Shown here in pieces: positions 34,017-43,567 of a DNA stretch of 64,000 nucleotides. The translations under genes were made by a program, and so were the position numbers. The stretch is taken from the NCBI GenBank assembly GCA_964647585.1, contig CAZYGG010000003.1:81138-145137 (forward strand), written 5' to 3'. The notes beneath the pieces were generated by a model. That model was not told the DNA's origin, ran no database searches, and was given only the letters and a program-made list of their open reading frames with translations. The DNA is from CAJINA01 sp964647585. GTDB lineage: Bacteria; Desulfobacterota; Desulfobacteria; Desulfobacterales; CAJINA01. Position 1 is the first letter of the stretch. Every line of letters begins with the position of its first letter.

Positions 34017-34642
34017 GTCCAGATATTCTCATCATATCGAAAATTTGGCGAGATTCTGATAATGGCAAGATAATCCAAAGTCCCTAAATCATTCGATGCT
34101 TAAAAAACAGCAAAAAATAGAACCATTGGGGCCCTAATCTAATAACTCGCCGCCTGCTCAACACTCTATTACCATTAAAAATTATATGACATCCCAATGT
34201 TCAGGGTTCAATTTTTACATTTCAGCCTTCCTAAAACGCCTTAATAAATAAGTCTAAAATTGAAAATCAATTGGTGTTGACATTTCTAACAAATCAATTT
34301 AGTGATTAAAAATACTTACCCGTTACAATCTATTTCACATCTCAACTCCACCACAAACCATCTCTACTGTTTCTGTGTGTTTTTTCATCCTCAAATCATC
34401 GTTTATTTTTTATTCAATTTCGATCAATTATAGTAAGTATATTCCCTTGCCAAAATTATCACCATGGAAAAACCTCTGAAAATCTGCATGCCATGCTCCT
34501 GACAGGATATAATCGATTCTGTTAGGAGCTGAAGCGGTCTATATTTCTGAAGAATTAAAAGATCTGTTGGAACAATAGGTATGAAACCTAAACTGTTATC
34601 TCATTTTTTAATAGTTAAATAGGGAAGTAAAGGAGGACAGAA
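34017..34642. other. A+T-rich gap before the Kelch/MopE gene
   Basis: About 620 bases of low-G+C sequence, unlike the G+C-rich neighbours. There is no gene by start, ribosome site or codon pattern. The promoter of the downstream secreted protein should lie here, but no box is called. Confidence 0.6.
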
Positions 34643-36631
34643 ATGAATAAAAGATTGTTGCTCTTTTTATTTGCCTTGGCAACATTTTATATCTTTGGTG
34701 GGTTGGCTACGGCTCAAACTTGGATTGAACCTGTGGTAAACGGAGGCCCACCGAGCTTACCTAACTATCAGCTGTCGGTGGTCCGGGATTCCGAGACGAA
34801 CCGGGCAATTGTCTATGGGCGTAGACTCGACAGGGTTTCGGAAGTATGGATTCTCACCAATTCAGATGGCACTGGAGGAGAAAGTGAATGGATCAAGCTG
34901 AACACCGTTGGGGCACCACCTTCACGCGGTAATCACTCAGCTGTTTACGACTCTGTAAACAACCGAATGATCATCTTCGGAGGATGTGGCGGGGGATGCA
35001 CTCCGGTGTATAACGATGTCTGGGTCCTCACAAATGCGAATGGCCTGGGAGGTAATCCAGAATGGATTCCGTTATTTCCCTCGGGGTCCCCTCCAAGCAG
35101 CCGTCATGCGAGTGCTGTTGCGTATGATCCTGATAGCAATAAAATGATTATTTATGGGGGCCATACTGGATCTGGTTCGGGTTGGACAACCTATACAGAT
35201 TTGTTTGTACTCTCTAATGCTAACGGGTTGGGGAGCCCCAAATGGACCCGACTGTATCCTGGTGGAACTCCACCACCGGGTCTTTATGGCCCGAGTTCCT
35301 CTTACGATTCCGCCAACAATCGTCTTATCATAACCGGCGGTTGGCGAGGCTCAGTAACAAATGGCACCTGGGTCCTTATCAATGCTGATGGATCAGAACC
35401 AGTAAGTCCAGAATGGGCTAACATAGTGCCACAGGGAACTGCAGGGGCGCCTTACATTAATTGGGGGCCTGCTTTTTTTGATCATTCTGCCAATCGGATG
35501 ATGGTTCTGGGAGATAGCACTGATAGACTCAAATACTGGATCCTCAACAATGCAAATGGCCTTAACGGGAATCCAATTTGGACACCGCATCTTTTAAACG
35601 GTGAACCGCCCCTTCCACCACCACCGATATATCCTGGGGCCAGTCCTTGGGCGTATTCGGCTGTTTATGACTCTGAAGTCAATCGAGCCATGGTTCTTTT
35701 CCATATGACTCCATCGGAGGGAGATCCTGGATATGAAAAACCTTGGGTGATTGCTGAAGCCAATGGGGTAGATGAATGCATCGACTCTGATGGCGATGAT
35801 TTTAGCGTTGAAGGTGGAGACTGCGGTCCAGCAGACTGTGATGATACAGATGCAGCAGTCTACCCGGGAGCTGTTGAAATCTGTGATGGCCTTGACAATA
35901 ACTGCGACGGCGCAGTTGATGAAGGGTTAACCAGTCTTTTCTACCAAGATGCTGATAGCGACGGCCATGGAGATCTTTTTAATGTAACAGCAGGGTGCAC
36001 AGCTCCTGATGGATATGTTTCAAGTAACACAGACTGCAATGATAACGATGCTTCGATATATCCCGGTGCCGCTGAGATTCCCTACGATGGAATTGATCAA
36101 GATTGTAGTGGAGCCGATCTAACTGATGTGGATGGTGACGGATACGATTCTACTGCCGTTCCAGATGGGAACGATTGTAACGATAACAATTCTGCGATAA
36201 ATCCCGGAGTGATCGAGTCCTGCGACGGCATCGACAACAACTGTGATGGCCAAGTTGATGAAGAAAATATATGCGTTCAGGAAACGGCAGAAGAACTCAA
36301 TGAAGCACTTGGTCTTGTACCGCCACAAGCGCCAGCTGGTGTTTCTAAGAAGGCAGAGTCTGCTGGAAAGAAGCTGGATGACTATTTGAGCTTTATAGAC
36401 AAAGAAAAGTACTGTGATGCTGTTGGCAAACTGGATGCGGCAATTGATCAAATACAAGATATGATAAATCAAACCAATGCCCAGCAATGTAGCACAAAAA
36501 AATGTAAAGGAAAGGACTGCTGCATTCCCGATGATGATGCCGGTGCGTTGATACAGGTACTGGAGTCAGCATACCAGGCTTTGGTGTCGGAAAAGAATTT
36601 ATTTGTATCAGAACATCCAGAATGTCCCTAA
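34643..36631 (+). CDS. Secreted Kelch-like plus MopE-repeat protein
   Basis: A 662-residue exported protein. Residues 1-24 are a signal peptide (hydrophobic core ending LATAQT). Residues ~30-375 hold Kelch-type repeats (SAVYDSVNNRMIIFGG, DVWVLTNANG), predicting a beta-propeller. Residues ~385-555 hold three or four MopE-like motifs (DCDDTDAAVYPGA.EICDGLDNNCDGAVDEG), a Cys/Asp-rich unit seen in a Methylosinus copper protein and many secreted proteins. The last ~110 residues are helical with a CSTKKCKGKDCC cluster. An AAAGGAGGACAG site precedes the ATG. The gene is much more A+T-rich than its neighbours and has no partner genes, which suggests acquisition. A terminator follows. Ligand and role are unknown. 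Confidence 0.85.
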   Translation: MNKRLLLFLFALATFYIFGGLATAQTWIEPVVNGGPPSLPNYQLSVVRDSETNRAIVYGRRLDRVSEVWILTNSDGTGGESEWIKLNTVGAPPSRGNHSAVYDSVNNRMIIFGGCGGGCTPVYNDVWVLTNANGLGGNPEWIPLFPSGSPPSSRHASAVAYDPDSNKMIIYGGHTGSGSGWTTYTDLFVLSNANGLGSPKWTRLYPGGTPPPGLYGPSSSYDSANNRLIITGGWRGSVTNGTWVLINADGSEPVSPEWANIVPQGTAGAPYINWGPAFFDHSANRMMVLGDSTDRLKYWILNNANGLNGNPIWTPHLLNGEPPLPPPPIYPGASPWAYSAVYDSEVNRAMVLFHMTPSEGDPGYEKPWVIAEANGVDECIDSDGDDFSVEGGDCGPADCDDTDAAVYPGAVEICDGLDNNCDGAVDEGLTSLFYQDADSDGHGDLFNVTAGCTAPDGYVSSNTDCNDNDASIYPGAAEIPYDGIDQDCSGADLTDVDGDGYDSTAVPDGNDCNDNNSAINPGVIESCDGIDNNCDGQVDEENICVQETAEELNEALGLVPPQAPAGVSKKAESAGKKLDDYLSFIDKEKYCDAVGKLDAAIDQIQDMINQTNAQQCSTKKCKGKDCCIPDDDAGALIQVLESAYQALVSEKNLFVSEHPECP

Positions 36632-36720
36632 ATTTTGAACGAAATATATTAAGAATTTTGGTATAGCTTTCTGGCTCCAGAAGAAGAAATAGTGAATCTA
36701 GGGCTACTAACAAAGAGAAG

Positions 36721-36755
36721 AAAGGCAGGGGAAAATTGGCCCTGCCTTTCTTTTG
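36721..36755 (+). terminator. Terminator after the Kelch/MopE gene
   Basis: A 10-base perfect stem (AAAGGCAGGG with CCCTGCCTTT) and 9-base loop is followed by CTTTT. Confidence 0.85.
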
Positions 36756-36756
36756 A

Positions 36757-37141
36757 TGACTGCTGTGAACCTTTACATATCAGGTCGCTGAAAACTTTGT
36801 GATTTATTGGGCAAAACCCGCAACATAACCAAACTGGCAACATAACGACCATCATTACGCTACTGATAGTTGGGTACTAAAGGGCAGGAATATCGTTAAT
36901 ATTGTAACGCCTGGCCCTTATTAACCAGCCACTGCATATTGGGGTTGTGAGATTTTCAAATGCGGCATTTCTATTGAAGATAAGATCTGTATAACCCAAA
37001 ATTTTCGGGTCATCGAAACCGGCGACTACTGCTATGATCCCCTCCATATCAGTGGGCTTAGAAATCTTGTGATATCTCAGACAAATCACAACACTGAAAA
37101 CTACGACTATAGTTTCTCAGCCGCCCAATAGACTTTCAAAC
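36757..37141. other. A+T-rich gap with short unassigned frames
   Basis: Between the Kelch/MopE terminator and the TRAP terminator, this stretch keeps the low G+C of the island. A plus-strand frame open from ~36920 to 37130 without a start, and a 70-codon minus frame, both exist; neither has a ribosome site or a recognisable family. They may be decayed remnants of the island. Confidence 0.4.
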
Positions 37142-37142
37142 A

Positions 37143-37183
37143 AAACGGGCACGATGAATGCTTCATCGTGCCCGTTTCTTTTT
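37143..37183. terminator. Bidirectional terminator, 3' side of TAXI-TRAP operon
   Basis: A 16-base-pair perfect stem (AAACGGGCACGATGAA with its complement) and 3-base loop. A T-run follows on the plus side and TTTTGTTT on the minus side, so it can end the TRAP operon transcript and any rightward read-through. Confidence 0.9.
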
Positions 37184-37198
37184 AATCGATTGTTTCGG

Positions 37199-39124
37199 TT
37201 ATACAGCCGCGTTCTTTTTCCCGAACAGCTGTTTGGCCCAGATTCCGCTGAGGATGTAGCTGTAGAGCCAGGTTCCGAAGAAGATCAGGACCATAGCTTT
37301 AATAATGTCCGTGGCGCTGCCGTTCAATGAAAAACCCGGGACATAACCGAACAGAAACGGTCCGAGGTAGAGGAACTTGGCGAACTTGAAAGACGCAAAC
37401 GCCGTACGCCACATGTTGGCCTTGGCAATGGTCGCCCCGGCAAAGGCGGCGATGCAGACCGGCGGCGTGATGTTGGAATCCTGGCTGAGCCAGTAAACGA
37501 TCATGTGGGCGGCAATTTCGTTGACGCCGAGATGTATGAGGGCCGGTACGGCCACCACGGCTGTGATCAGGTACGCGGCTGTCACCGGGACACCCATACC
37601 CAGGACCAGGGAGGCCAGGGCGATCAATAAAATGGTCAACCAGAGCCGTCCGGCTGCCAAATCAATGATGATGTCGGCAAAGGTCAGCATGAGGCCGCTG
37701 TAGGTCAAGACGCCGATAATAATACCGATGACTCCGACCGTGGCACCGATTTTCAGGCTGCTTTCCGCGCCCTTGCGGGCGGATTCGACGAATTTACCCA
37801 GTTCCGATTTGATATCAGCACCGCGTCTGTGCCTGATCACGGCAATGATCACGCCCAGAATCAAACCTGCAAGCAGTACCCCGTTTCCCGAGACGCTACC
37901 CGTTATTTTATTCACTGTGGCCGGTTCCGCCACGTGTCTGAGGCCTGCCATGGAGACACTAAAAAGCAGGACGAGCGCCATGATCCACACCATGGTGAGG
38001 TCTGTTTTGGTTTCGGCGGTTTTATGGCTGACAGCGATGCAGGTGGCGATACCGATGATGGCGGAATACCCCGGTGAAAAACCGGCCAGCATGAGAATGG
38101 TGATGAGTACCAGCGGCGCAATATAGATCCATTGCTCCTTCAGGATTTGACCGGCGCTCTGTGCGCTTTTTTCGCCGATGATGTTGTACATCTTGGCCTC
38201 GTAGTGCACCATCACAAACACGCTGAACACATACATCAGGGCCGGAAAGATGGCCACCAGCATGATTTTCGAATAGGGCACACCGGTGAGTTCCGCCATG
38301 ATAAAGCCGCCGGCGCCCATGATGGGCGGCATAAACATCCCCGAAATAGAGGCCGCTGGCTCTACGCCACCAGCTATATGGGGCCGGAACCCGGCCTTTT
38401 TCATCATGGGTATGGTGAACGCGCCGGTGGAGACGACGTTGGCAATGGCGCTGCCGGAGATGGAGCCGAAAAGCCCGGAGGCGACCACGGCGACCTTGGC
38501 CGGACCGCCGATTTTGTGTCCCACCGCGGCCAGGGGAAAATCAATGAAAAACTTCTGGGCGCCACTCTCTTTAAGAAAAGCGCCGAACAGAACGAACAAA
38601 AGGACATACGTGGCCAGGACATTGGCCATGATCCCGAACACGCCGTCACTTTTATAAAAAATACTGGTGCACACCTCTGGAAAGGTATCGCCGGCATGGG
38701 AGAAGAGATCCGGCATGTAGGCCCCGTAGACGCCGTAAAGCAGTAAAAGGGTTCCCATAATGACAAAAGAAATGCCCACCACCCTTCGGGCCAGCTCGAT
38801 GCCGAGGAGGACCCCGATGATGGCCACCGACTTGTCAAAGTTCGTTTCAATACCGGTACGGTAATTGATGGCTTCGAAATTAAGTATCCAGTAACCGATG
38901 CTGAAAATGGAAAGCACAATAAGCAGGTAGTCCACACCCCGCAGCCACTTGTTCTTAGACTTATATATTAGAAAGACAAGAACATAGGTGATGATCACGT
39001 AAATCCCCCGGTGGTACTGGGTGGCGGCGGGTGAAAGGACGGCCGAGTAGGAGTAGAAAAGCACCAGGGCGACCGCCAGGGCGTCAAAGATGATTTTTTC
39101 GATTTTATTCAGTTTGTCGTACAC
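37199..39124 (-). CDS. TRAP transporter fused permease (TAXI type)
   Basis: A 641-residue inner-membrane protein that combines the small (DctQ) and large (DctM) membrane domains of TRAP transporters in one chain, as in TAXI systems. About 16-18 hydrophobic segments are visible. Typical motifs are SGSAIANVVSTGAFTIPMMKK and GVEPAASISGMFMPPIMGAGGF, with a C-terminal half repeating the GMGVPVTAAYLITAVVAVPAL theme. It works with the solute-binding protein encoded 135 bases upstream; a stem-loop lies between. Transport is Na+- or H+-driven import of an organic acid; the ligand is unknown. Confidence 0.93.
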   Translation of the reverse strand: MYDKLNKIEKIIFDALAVALVLFYSYSAVLSPAATQYHRGIYVIITYVLVFLIYKSKNKWLRGVDYLLIVLSIFSIGYWILNFEAINYRTGIETNFDKSVAIIGVLLGIELARRVVGISFVIMGTLLLLYGVYGAYMPDLFSHAGDTFPEVCTSIFYKSDGVFGIMANVLATYVLLFVLFGAFLKESGAQKFFIDFPLAAVGHKIGGPAKVAVVASGLFGSISGSAIANVVSTGAFTIPMMKKAGFRPHIAGGVEPAASISGMFMPPIMGAGGFIMAELTGVPYSKIMLVAIFPALMYVFSVFVMVHYEAKMYNIIGEKSAQSAGQILKEQWIYIAPLVLITILMLAGFSPGYSAIIGIATCIAVSHKTAETKTDLTMVWIMALVLLFSVSMAGLRHVAEPATVNKITGSVSGNGVLLAGLILGVIIAVIRHRRGADIKSELGKFVESARKGAESSLKIGATVGVIGIIIGVLTYSGLMLTFADIIIDLAAGRLWLTILLIALASLVLGMGVPVTAAYLITAVVAVPALIHLGVNEIAAHMIVYWLSQDSNITPPVCIAAFAGATIAKANMWRTAFASFKFAKFLYLGPFLFGYVPGFSLNGSATDIIKAMVLIFFGTWLYSYILSGIWAKQLFGKKNAAV

Positions 39125-39177
39125 TTTATTGACCTTCTTTTCAGAGGGTTACCTTACGGGACTGGATAGAGCAGATG

Positions 39178-39213
39178 CGGGGTACGGCTTTTATTTCTAA
39201 AAACCGTACCCCG
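39178..39213 (-). promoter_or_regulatory. Intercistronic stem-loop between TAXI binding protein and permease
   Basis: Near-perfect 14-base stem (CGGGGTACGG with CCGTACCCCG plus A/T pairs) around a short loop. It has no T-run, so it probably protects the upstream binding-protein mRNA from 3' decay, giving more binding protein than permease, a common pattern in importer operons. Confidence 0.7.
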
Positions 39214-39259
39214 GTCTGGTTTGAACAGATAGTGCTTTGGTTACATGCTAACCTAACTG

Positions 39260-40234
39260 CTACAGCATGCCCTTTTCTTTCCAGAACTTCTCAGCTCCGG
39301 GGTGGAAAGGCGTTACGATGTTGGTGGCGCCGGTTTTCAGGCTCATGTTCTTGAAGGTTTTCTTCATGGAGAGCATGTGCTTGAGGCCCGCGTCCGTGTA
39401 GATCAGGGAGAGCAGCTTGTAGACGACATCGGCGGATACCTTGGCGTTGGCGACCCACAGGGCGCTGTCCTGGAAGGAAGGCGCGTCATAGTCAACGCCG
39501 CGGTAAGTGCCGGCCGGTACGGCCAGTTTCCCGAAATAGGGGTATTTGGCGAAAAAGCCGGAAGCTTTTGCGTCGGCGGCCAGGTCGAGCATGGCAATGT
39601 CATTGGTCTGGGCAGCCATGATGACTGCGCCGCTCGGAAAGGCGGTGAACAGCCAGAAGGCATCCAGCTGGTTGTTGCCGAAAGCCGCTGCGGCATCGTT
39701 GTAACCCATGGCGTTTCTTTCAACTTTATCCCACACGCCCATGTGGCTGAAGAACAGCTCACAGTTGGCGAATGCACCGGAACCGGCATTGCCGACCCCT
39801 ACTTTTTTACCCGCGAGATCTTTGACGCTCTTGATCCCGGAGCCTTTTTTAACCACCAGCTGGGCCGGGGCGCCGTACAGCCAGGATACCGCCAGAACGT
39901 CGGTGTACTTGCGGGTATCGTTTTTCATCTTACCGTTGCGACCCAGCCAGACATGACCGGAATAGACGGTTGAAAATTGCTGTTTGCCGGCATTGGTTTT
40001 CCTGAGGTTTTCAACCGATCCGGCCGAGGTCTGGGCCTTTACGGAAAAGTTGGGAACATCTTTTACAGGCTTATAAACCTGGATACCATTGGCTACGACC
40101 TGGAACGTTCCGCCAGCCGGGCCGCCACCGAAGATGATCCGTTTTTTCATGGCAAAGGAGCTAGTTGAAAAGGCCAGGGTGATCAGAACGACCACGCTGA
40201 CGCCCAGCACTGTTTTAAAAAAATTGTTCTTCAT
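39260..40234 (-). CDS. TAXI-family TRAP solute-binding protein
   Basis: Periplasmic binding protein of the TRAP-associated extracytoplasmic immunogenic family. The ATG at 40234 has a perfect AAGGAGGT site; 324 residues. A signal peptide (about 1-27, ending STSSFAMK) precedes the mature FGGGPAGGTFQVVANGIQ, the TAXI signature. KVGVGNAGSGAFANCE is also typical. Ligand classes known for TAXI proteins include glutamate and other organic acids; none can be assigned here. It is the first transporter gene after a sensor kinase/regulator pair. Confidence 0.93.
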   Translation of the reverse strand: MKNNFFKTVLGVSVVVLITLAFSTSSFAMKKRIIFGGGPAGGTFQVVANGIQVYKPVKDVPNFSVKAQTSAGSVENLRKTNAGKQQFSTVYSGHVWLGRNGKMKNDTRKYTDVLAVSWLYGAPAQLVVKKGSGIKSVKDLAGKKVGVGNAGSGAFANCELFFSHMGVWDKVERNAMGYNDAAAAFGNNQLDAFWLFTAFPSGAVIMAAQTNDIAMLDLAADAKASGFFAKYPYFGKLAVPAGTYRGVDYDAPSFQDSALWVANAKVSADVVYKLLSLIYTDAGLKHMLSMKKTFKNMSLKTGATNIVTPFHPGAEKFWKEKGML

Positions 40235-40272
40235 CGCGAGTACCTCCTTAAGGATTGATGGATAGAAAAACA

Positions 40273-40320
40273 CGTGAACCGCGTTCACGGGGTTTACCGT
40301 ACGCATGCCTCGGGCATGCG
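40273..40320 (-). promoter_or_regulatory. Two palindromes in the TAXI leader
   Basis: A 7-base inverted pair at 40273-40289 (CGTGAAC with GTTCACG, 3-base spacer) and an 8-base pair at 40302-40320 (CGCATGCC with GGCATGCG). They lie in the 233-base gap between the response-regulator gene and the TAXI gene and are plausible regulator-binding sites or mRNA hairpins. Confidence 0.45.
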
Positions 40321-40467
40321 TCGATCATCATTCCCTATCTGCAATGGTGCCCAGGGTCAATTGGACTATTTCTGATATTTATGTCAGAGAATTTCTTACA
40401 ATAATTGAATGGCTTTTAGCCTAATGTCGTATCGGTCTGTTATTTAATGCAATTCACAGCTTCCCGG

Positions 40468-41106
40468 CTACGGATCAATAAGGTGGTTTTGAATGGCGAA
40501 ACGCGATATGTCGGCGTTGTTACGCAGATTGAGTTTTTTCAACAGCCGCAGCCGGTAGGTGTCGACCGTTTTGATACTGATGTTGTAAGCAGCGGCGATT
40601 TCCCGGTTGGTGTTGCCCTGGGCCAACCGCTTCAATACCTGCAATTCCCGATTGGACAGGGAATCCAGCGGGGACTGACCCTTGGCGCCGCGGGCCACCC
40701 GCAAGGCCAGGGACTCTGTGGCTTCGGGGGAAAGATAGCGCTGTCCGGCCAGTACCTTCCGAATTGCCTTCACCAGTTTTTCCGGGGCGGATTTTTTGGT
40801 GATATACCCCATGGCGCCGGCTTCGATGGCCCGGACCACGTACTGTTCCTCTTCGTGCATGGTCAGGATAATGACGGGGAGGTCCGGGATGTCGTCCCGG
40901 AGGCGGGCGGTGACCTCCAGACCGTCGAACTCGGGCATGGAGATGTCAATGACGGCTACGTCCGGATCCGCTTTGCGAGCCTGCTGGATAGCTGCCTTTC
41001 CATCGGCTGCTTCGGCCACGACGGTCATATCGCCGCTCTCTTCTACAATTCGGCACAATCCGGCCCGTACAATGCTGTGGTCGTCAGCCAACAGGACTTT
41101 GATCAT
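40468..41106 (-). CDS. NarL/FixJ-type response regulator
   Basis: A 212-residue two-component regulator. The receiver domain (1-120) has the acidic pair D8-D9, the phospho-acceptor D54 in VAVIDISMPEFDG and the Lys of KKSAPEKL. The C-terminal LuxR-type helix-turn-helix reads LSNRELQVLKRLAQGNTNREIA. The start overlaps the kinase stop by 4 bases. The pair lies directly upstream of, and in line with, the TAXI-TRAP genes, so it probably controls their expression. Confidence 0.94.
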   Translation of the reverse strand: MIKVLLADDHSIVRAGLCRIVEESGDMTVVAEAADGKAAIQQARKADPDVAVIDISMPEFDGLEVTARLRDDIPDLPVIILTMHEEEQYVVRAIEAGAMGYITKKSAPEKLVKAIRKVLAGQRYLSPEATESLALRVARGAKGQSPLDSLSNRELQVLKRLAQGNTNREIAAAYNISIKTVDTYRLRLLKKLNLRNNADISRFAIQNHLIDP

Positions 41107-43562
41107 TCGGCGCGATCTCCAATGGGAATTTTAAGTGACACAGTGGTACCCCGGCCCTGCTCGGCCGTAATGGTAAGCGTACCGCCGGCCAATCCGGCCC
41201 GTTCACGCATGCCGGCCAGCCCCAGGCCTTCTGTTTCAGACAGGTTGCCAGGGTCGAATCCCTGGCCGGAATCAGCCACAGTTACCTGCAGGACATCATT
41301 TTTAACAGACAGGGAAACATCGACGTTGGACGCGCCGGCGTGGCGGGCGACATTGGTCAGGGCTTCCTGGGTGATGCGATAGGCGGCAGTCGCGACGCGG
41401 CCTTTGAGCCGGGGGACCTCGGAATGTTCAAAGATACAGGTGATTTTTGTGCGCTGCTCGAAATCGGCCGTATACCATTCCAGGGCATCGATCAGACCCA
41501 GGTCGTCCAGGACGCCGGGTCGCAGGCGAATGGCCATGCCGCGGACATCTTCAATGTTTTTATCGATAAGCCCGCTCATTGTCAAGGCGCGCTCAGCCGC
41601 TACGGAATCCGCCTTTTTAAGGCGTTCATACATCCAGACTGTATCCATCCGCAGGGCGGTCAACACCTGGCCGAGTTCATCGTGAAGCTCCCGGGCGATG
41701 GACGCGCGTTCCTGTTCCTGGCTGACCAGGATGCTCCCGGAAAGGCGCCGGAGCCGCTCCCGGGCCTTTTGCTCTGCGGTAATATCCGTGGAAATGCTGC
41801 ATACACCGCTGGTCTCTCCCTGCGAGTCATAAATGGGAAATTTGACAGACAGATACGTATGCAGACTGTCACCGTGGGGCAGTCGCTCTTCAACCTGCAG
41901 GGGGCTGTTTTCGGTGAGGACCCGCCGGTCATTAGCGTTGATCTGGCCGGCCACTTCAGCAGGCAGCAGATCATGGTCGGTGCACCCTTGCACCGACTCA
42001 TTGGTCTTTTCAAGCAACGCTTCGAAACGGGCATTGATCAGGACATACCGGAACTGTCGATCTTTAATATACACCACATCCGGCGTGTATTTCAGGATAC
42101 CGGTAATTTCCCGGGTACGCTTGGCGACTTTGCGTTCAAGATCGCGGGAGTGGCGGCTCAACGCCTCCTGGGCCTCGCGCAGGTTCTCCTCGGCCCGTTT
42201 TCTTTCAGTGACATCTATGGAGACAGCCAGGGTTCTTTTGATTTTTCCGTGCCGGTCGCGGTCCGCAATGGCGGACAAGAGGACGTCGATGATCTCGCCG
42301 TTTCTTTTTACAAAGCGGTAGGGGGTGTCCTTAATGTACCCGGTCTTGAAAAACTCAGAAAAAACAGTCTCTTCAGCATATATTTTGGATTCTTCGGTAA
42401 AAAAATCAGTCAGTTTACGCCCCACGATTTCATCCGGTGAGTAGCCCATTTCTTCCGCCCAGTGATCGCTGACGCTGACCAGCCGTCCCCGTTCATCGAT
42501 GGAGTGGAGCATGGCCGGGGTATGGTGGTACAGCGAGCGATAGCGCGCCTCGCTTTCCCGCAGGGCGGCCTCGGCGGCCCGGCGTTGCAGGATCTCGCGA
42601 CTGGCCTTTTTATATAGAAAAAAAACCGACATGCCGATCAGGATGCAAAGCGCCAGGACAATGGGACCGGTCATCCGGATGAGCGGATCCGAAACCGTGC
42701 GGGTAATGGCCTGGCGGCTGCGCAGGTGCACCACGTGCCAGCCGGGATTGTTATCCAGTTCAACCTGGTACATGAGGTAGCGGGCACCGGAGTGATCCAC
42801 AGCTTTGTCGAGGTCGGTCCTTTTAAATCCCAGCCAGTTCCAGGGGCCGCGGCCGAACTGGCGGGAACGATCGAGACGGGTCAGATCATCCGGCGCAAGC
42901 TGCCAGAGGGGGTGATAGAGCCATTGCGGGTTATTGGCAATGAAGACAATCCCTTTCGGGTCCGTTACTACGAGAATTTCATCAGCACTGGGGCCCAGTT
43001 TGCGCTCGACAAACTGGATCGAAGCCTTGATGATGACTACCCCGGCAGGCTGTTTGGCGTCATTCAGGTAAACTGGAAAACTGGAGTAGGATCCGCGTTT
43101 GCGGCTCATGATGCCCAGGGCCAAGTAGGTGGCCGGGCGGCCCTGAATGGCCTCCTGGAAATAGGGGCGGAAATTAAAGTTCTTTCCTACAAAGCTGTCC
43201 GGATCATTCCGGTTGCTGGAGGCAATGGTGAGGCCGCTGGCGTTCATCAGGTAGCAGACATCGGCGTTCAGGGTTTGACGAAAATGGTCCAGCACCGCAT
43301 TGGCCGACACCCGGTCCTGGGCAGACCCGTTGTTCAGAAAGGCCTTGATAGCCGGCATGCCGGCCAGGGTACGCACGGGCCCCGTGTTCTGTGACAGAAG
43401 GGCCGACAGGCTGTTCTGCACGGCCAGAATACGGTTGATCGCCTGCCTTTCCGCTTCCTGGAAGGCGATCCGTTTCATGGCCGCGTAGTAAAGCGTACCC
43501 CCAATGATGGCGGACAGGAACGCCAGGAGGGACAGGACCAGCAGGATTTGGCGAAGTTTCAT
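41103..43562 (-). CDS. Membrane sensor histidine kinase (Cache-PAS-PAS-HisKA_3)
   Basis: An 819-residue kinase from ATG 43562. Order: membrane helix (about 5-25), extracytoplasmic dCache-like sensor domain (about 30-300, with FNFRPYFQEAIQGRPATYLALG), second helix (about 310-330), PAS (about 350-470), coiled linker, PAS (about 500-615), HisKA_3 with H627 in ARELHDELGQ, and HATPase_c with NVARHAGAS and GLGLAGMRERA. dCache sensors often bind organic acids or amino acids, consistent with control of the adjacent TRAP importer. The partner regulator overlaps by 4 bases. Confidence 0.93.
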   Translation of the reverse strand: MKLRQILLVLSLLAFLSAIIGGTLYYAAMKRIAFQEAERQAINRILAVQNSLSALLSQNTGPVRTLAGMPAIKAFLNNGSAQDRVSANAVLDHFRQTLNADVCYLMNASGLTIASSNRNDPDSFVGKNFNFRPYFQEAIQGRPATYLALGIMSRKRGSYSSFPVYLNDAKQPAGVVIIKASIQFVERKLGPSADEILVVTDPKGIVFIANNPQWLYHPLWQLAPDDLTRLDRSRQFGRGPWNWLGFKRTDLDKAVDHSGARYLMYQVELDNNPGWHVVHLRSRQAITRTVSDPLIRMTGPIVLALCILIGMSVFFLYKKASREILQRRAAEAALRESEARYRSLYHHTPAMLHSIDERGRLVSVSDHWAEEMGYSPDEIVGRKLTDFFTEESKIYAEETVFSEFFKTGYIKDTPYRFVKRNGEIIDVLLSAIADRDRHGKIKRTLAVSIDVTERKRAEENLREAQEALSRHSRDLERKVAKRTREITGILKYTPDVVYIKDRQFRYVLINARFEALLEKTNESVQGCTDHDLLPAEVAGQINANDRRVLTENSPLQVEERLPHGDSLHTYLSVKFPIYDSQGETSGVCSISTDITAEQKARERLRRLSGSILVSQEQERASIARELHDELGQVLTALRMDTVWMYERLKKADSVAAERALTMSGLIDKNIEDVRGMAIRLRPGVLDDLGLIDALEWYTADFEQRTKITCIFEHSEVPRLKGRVATAAYRITQEALTNVARHAGASNVDVSLSVKNDVLQVTVADSGQGFDPGNLSETEGLGLAGMRERAGLAGGTLTITAEQGRGTTVSLKIPIGDRAE

Positions 43563-43567
43563 TTCGT

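Noticed and set aside
36877..37089. 70-codon minus-strand gene
   Set aside because: No site and no family; lies in a decayed A+T-rich stretch.
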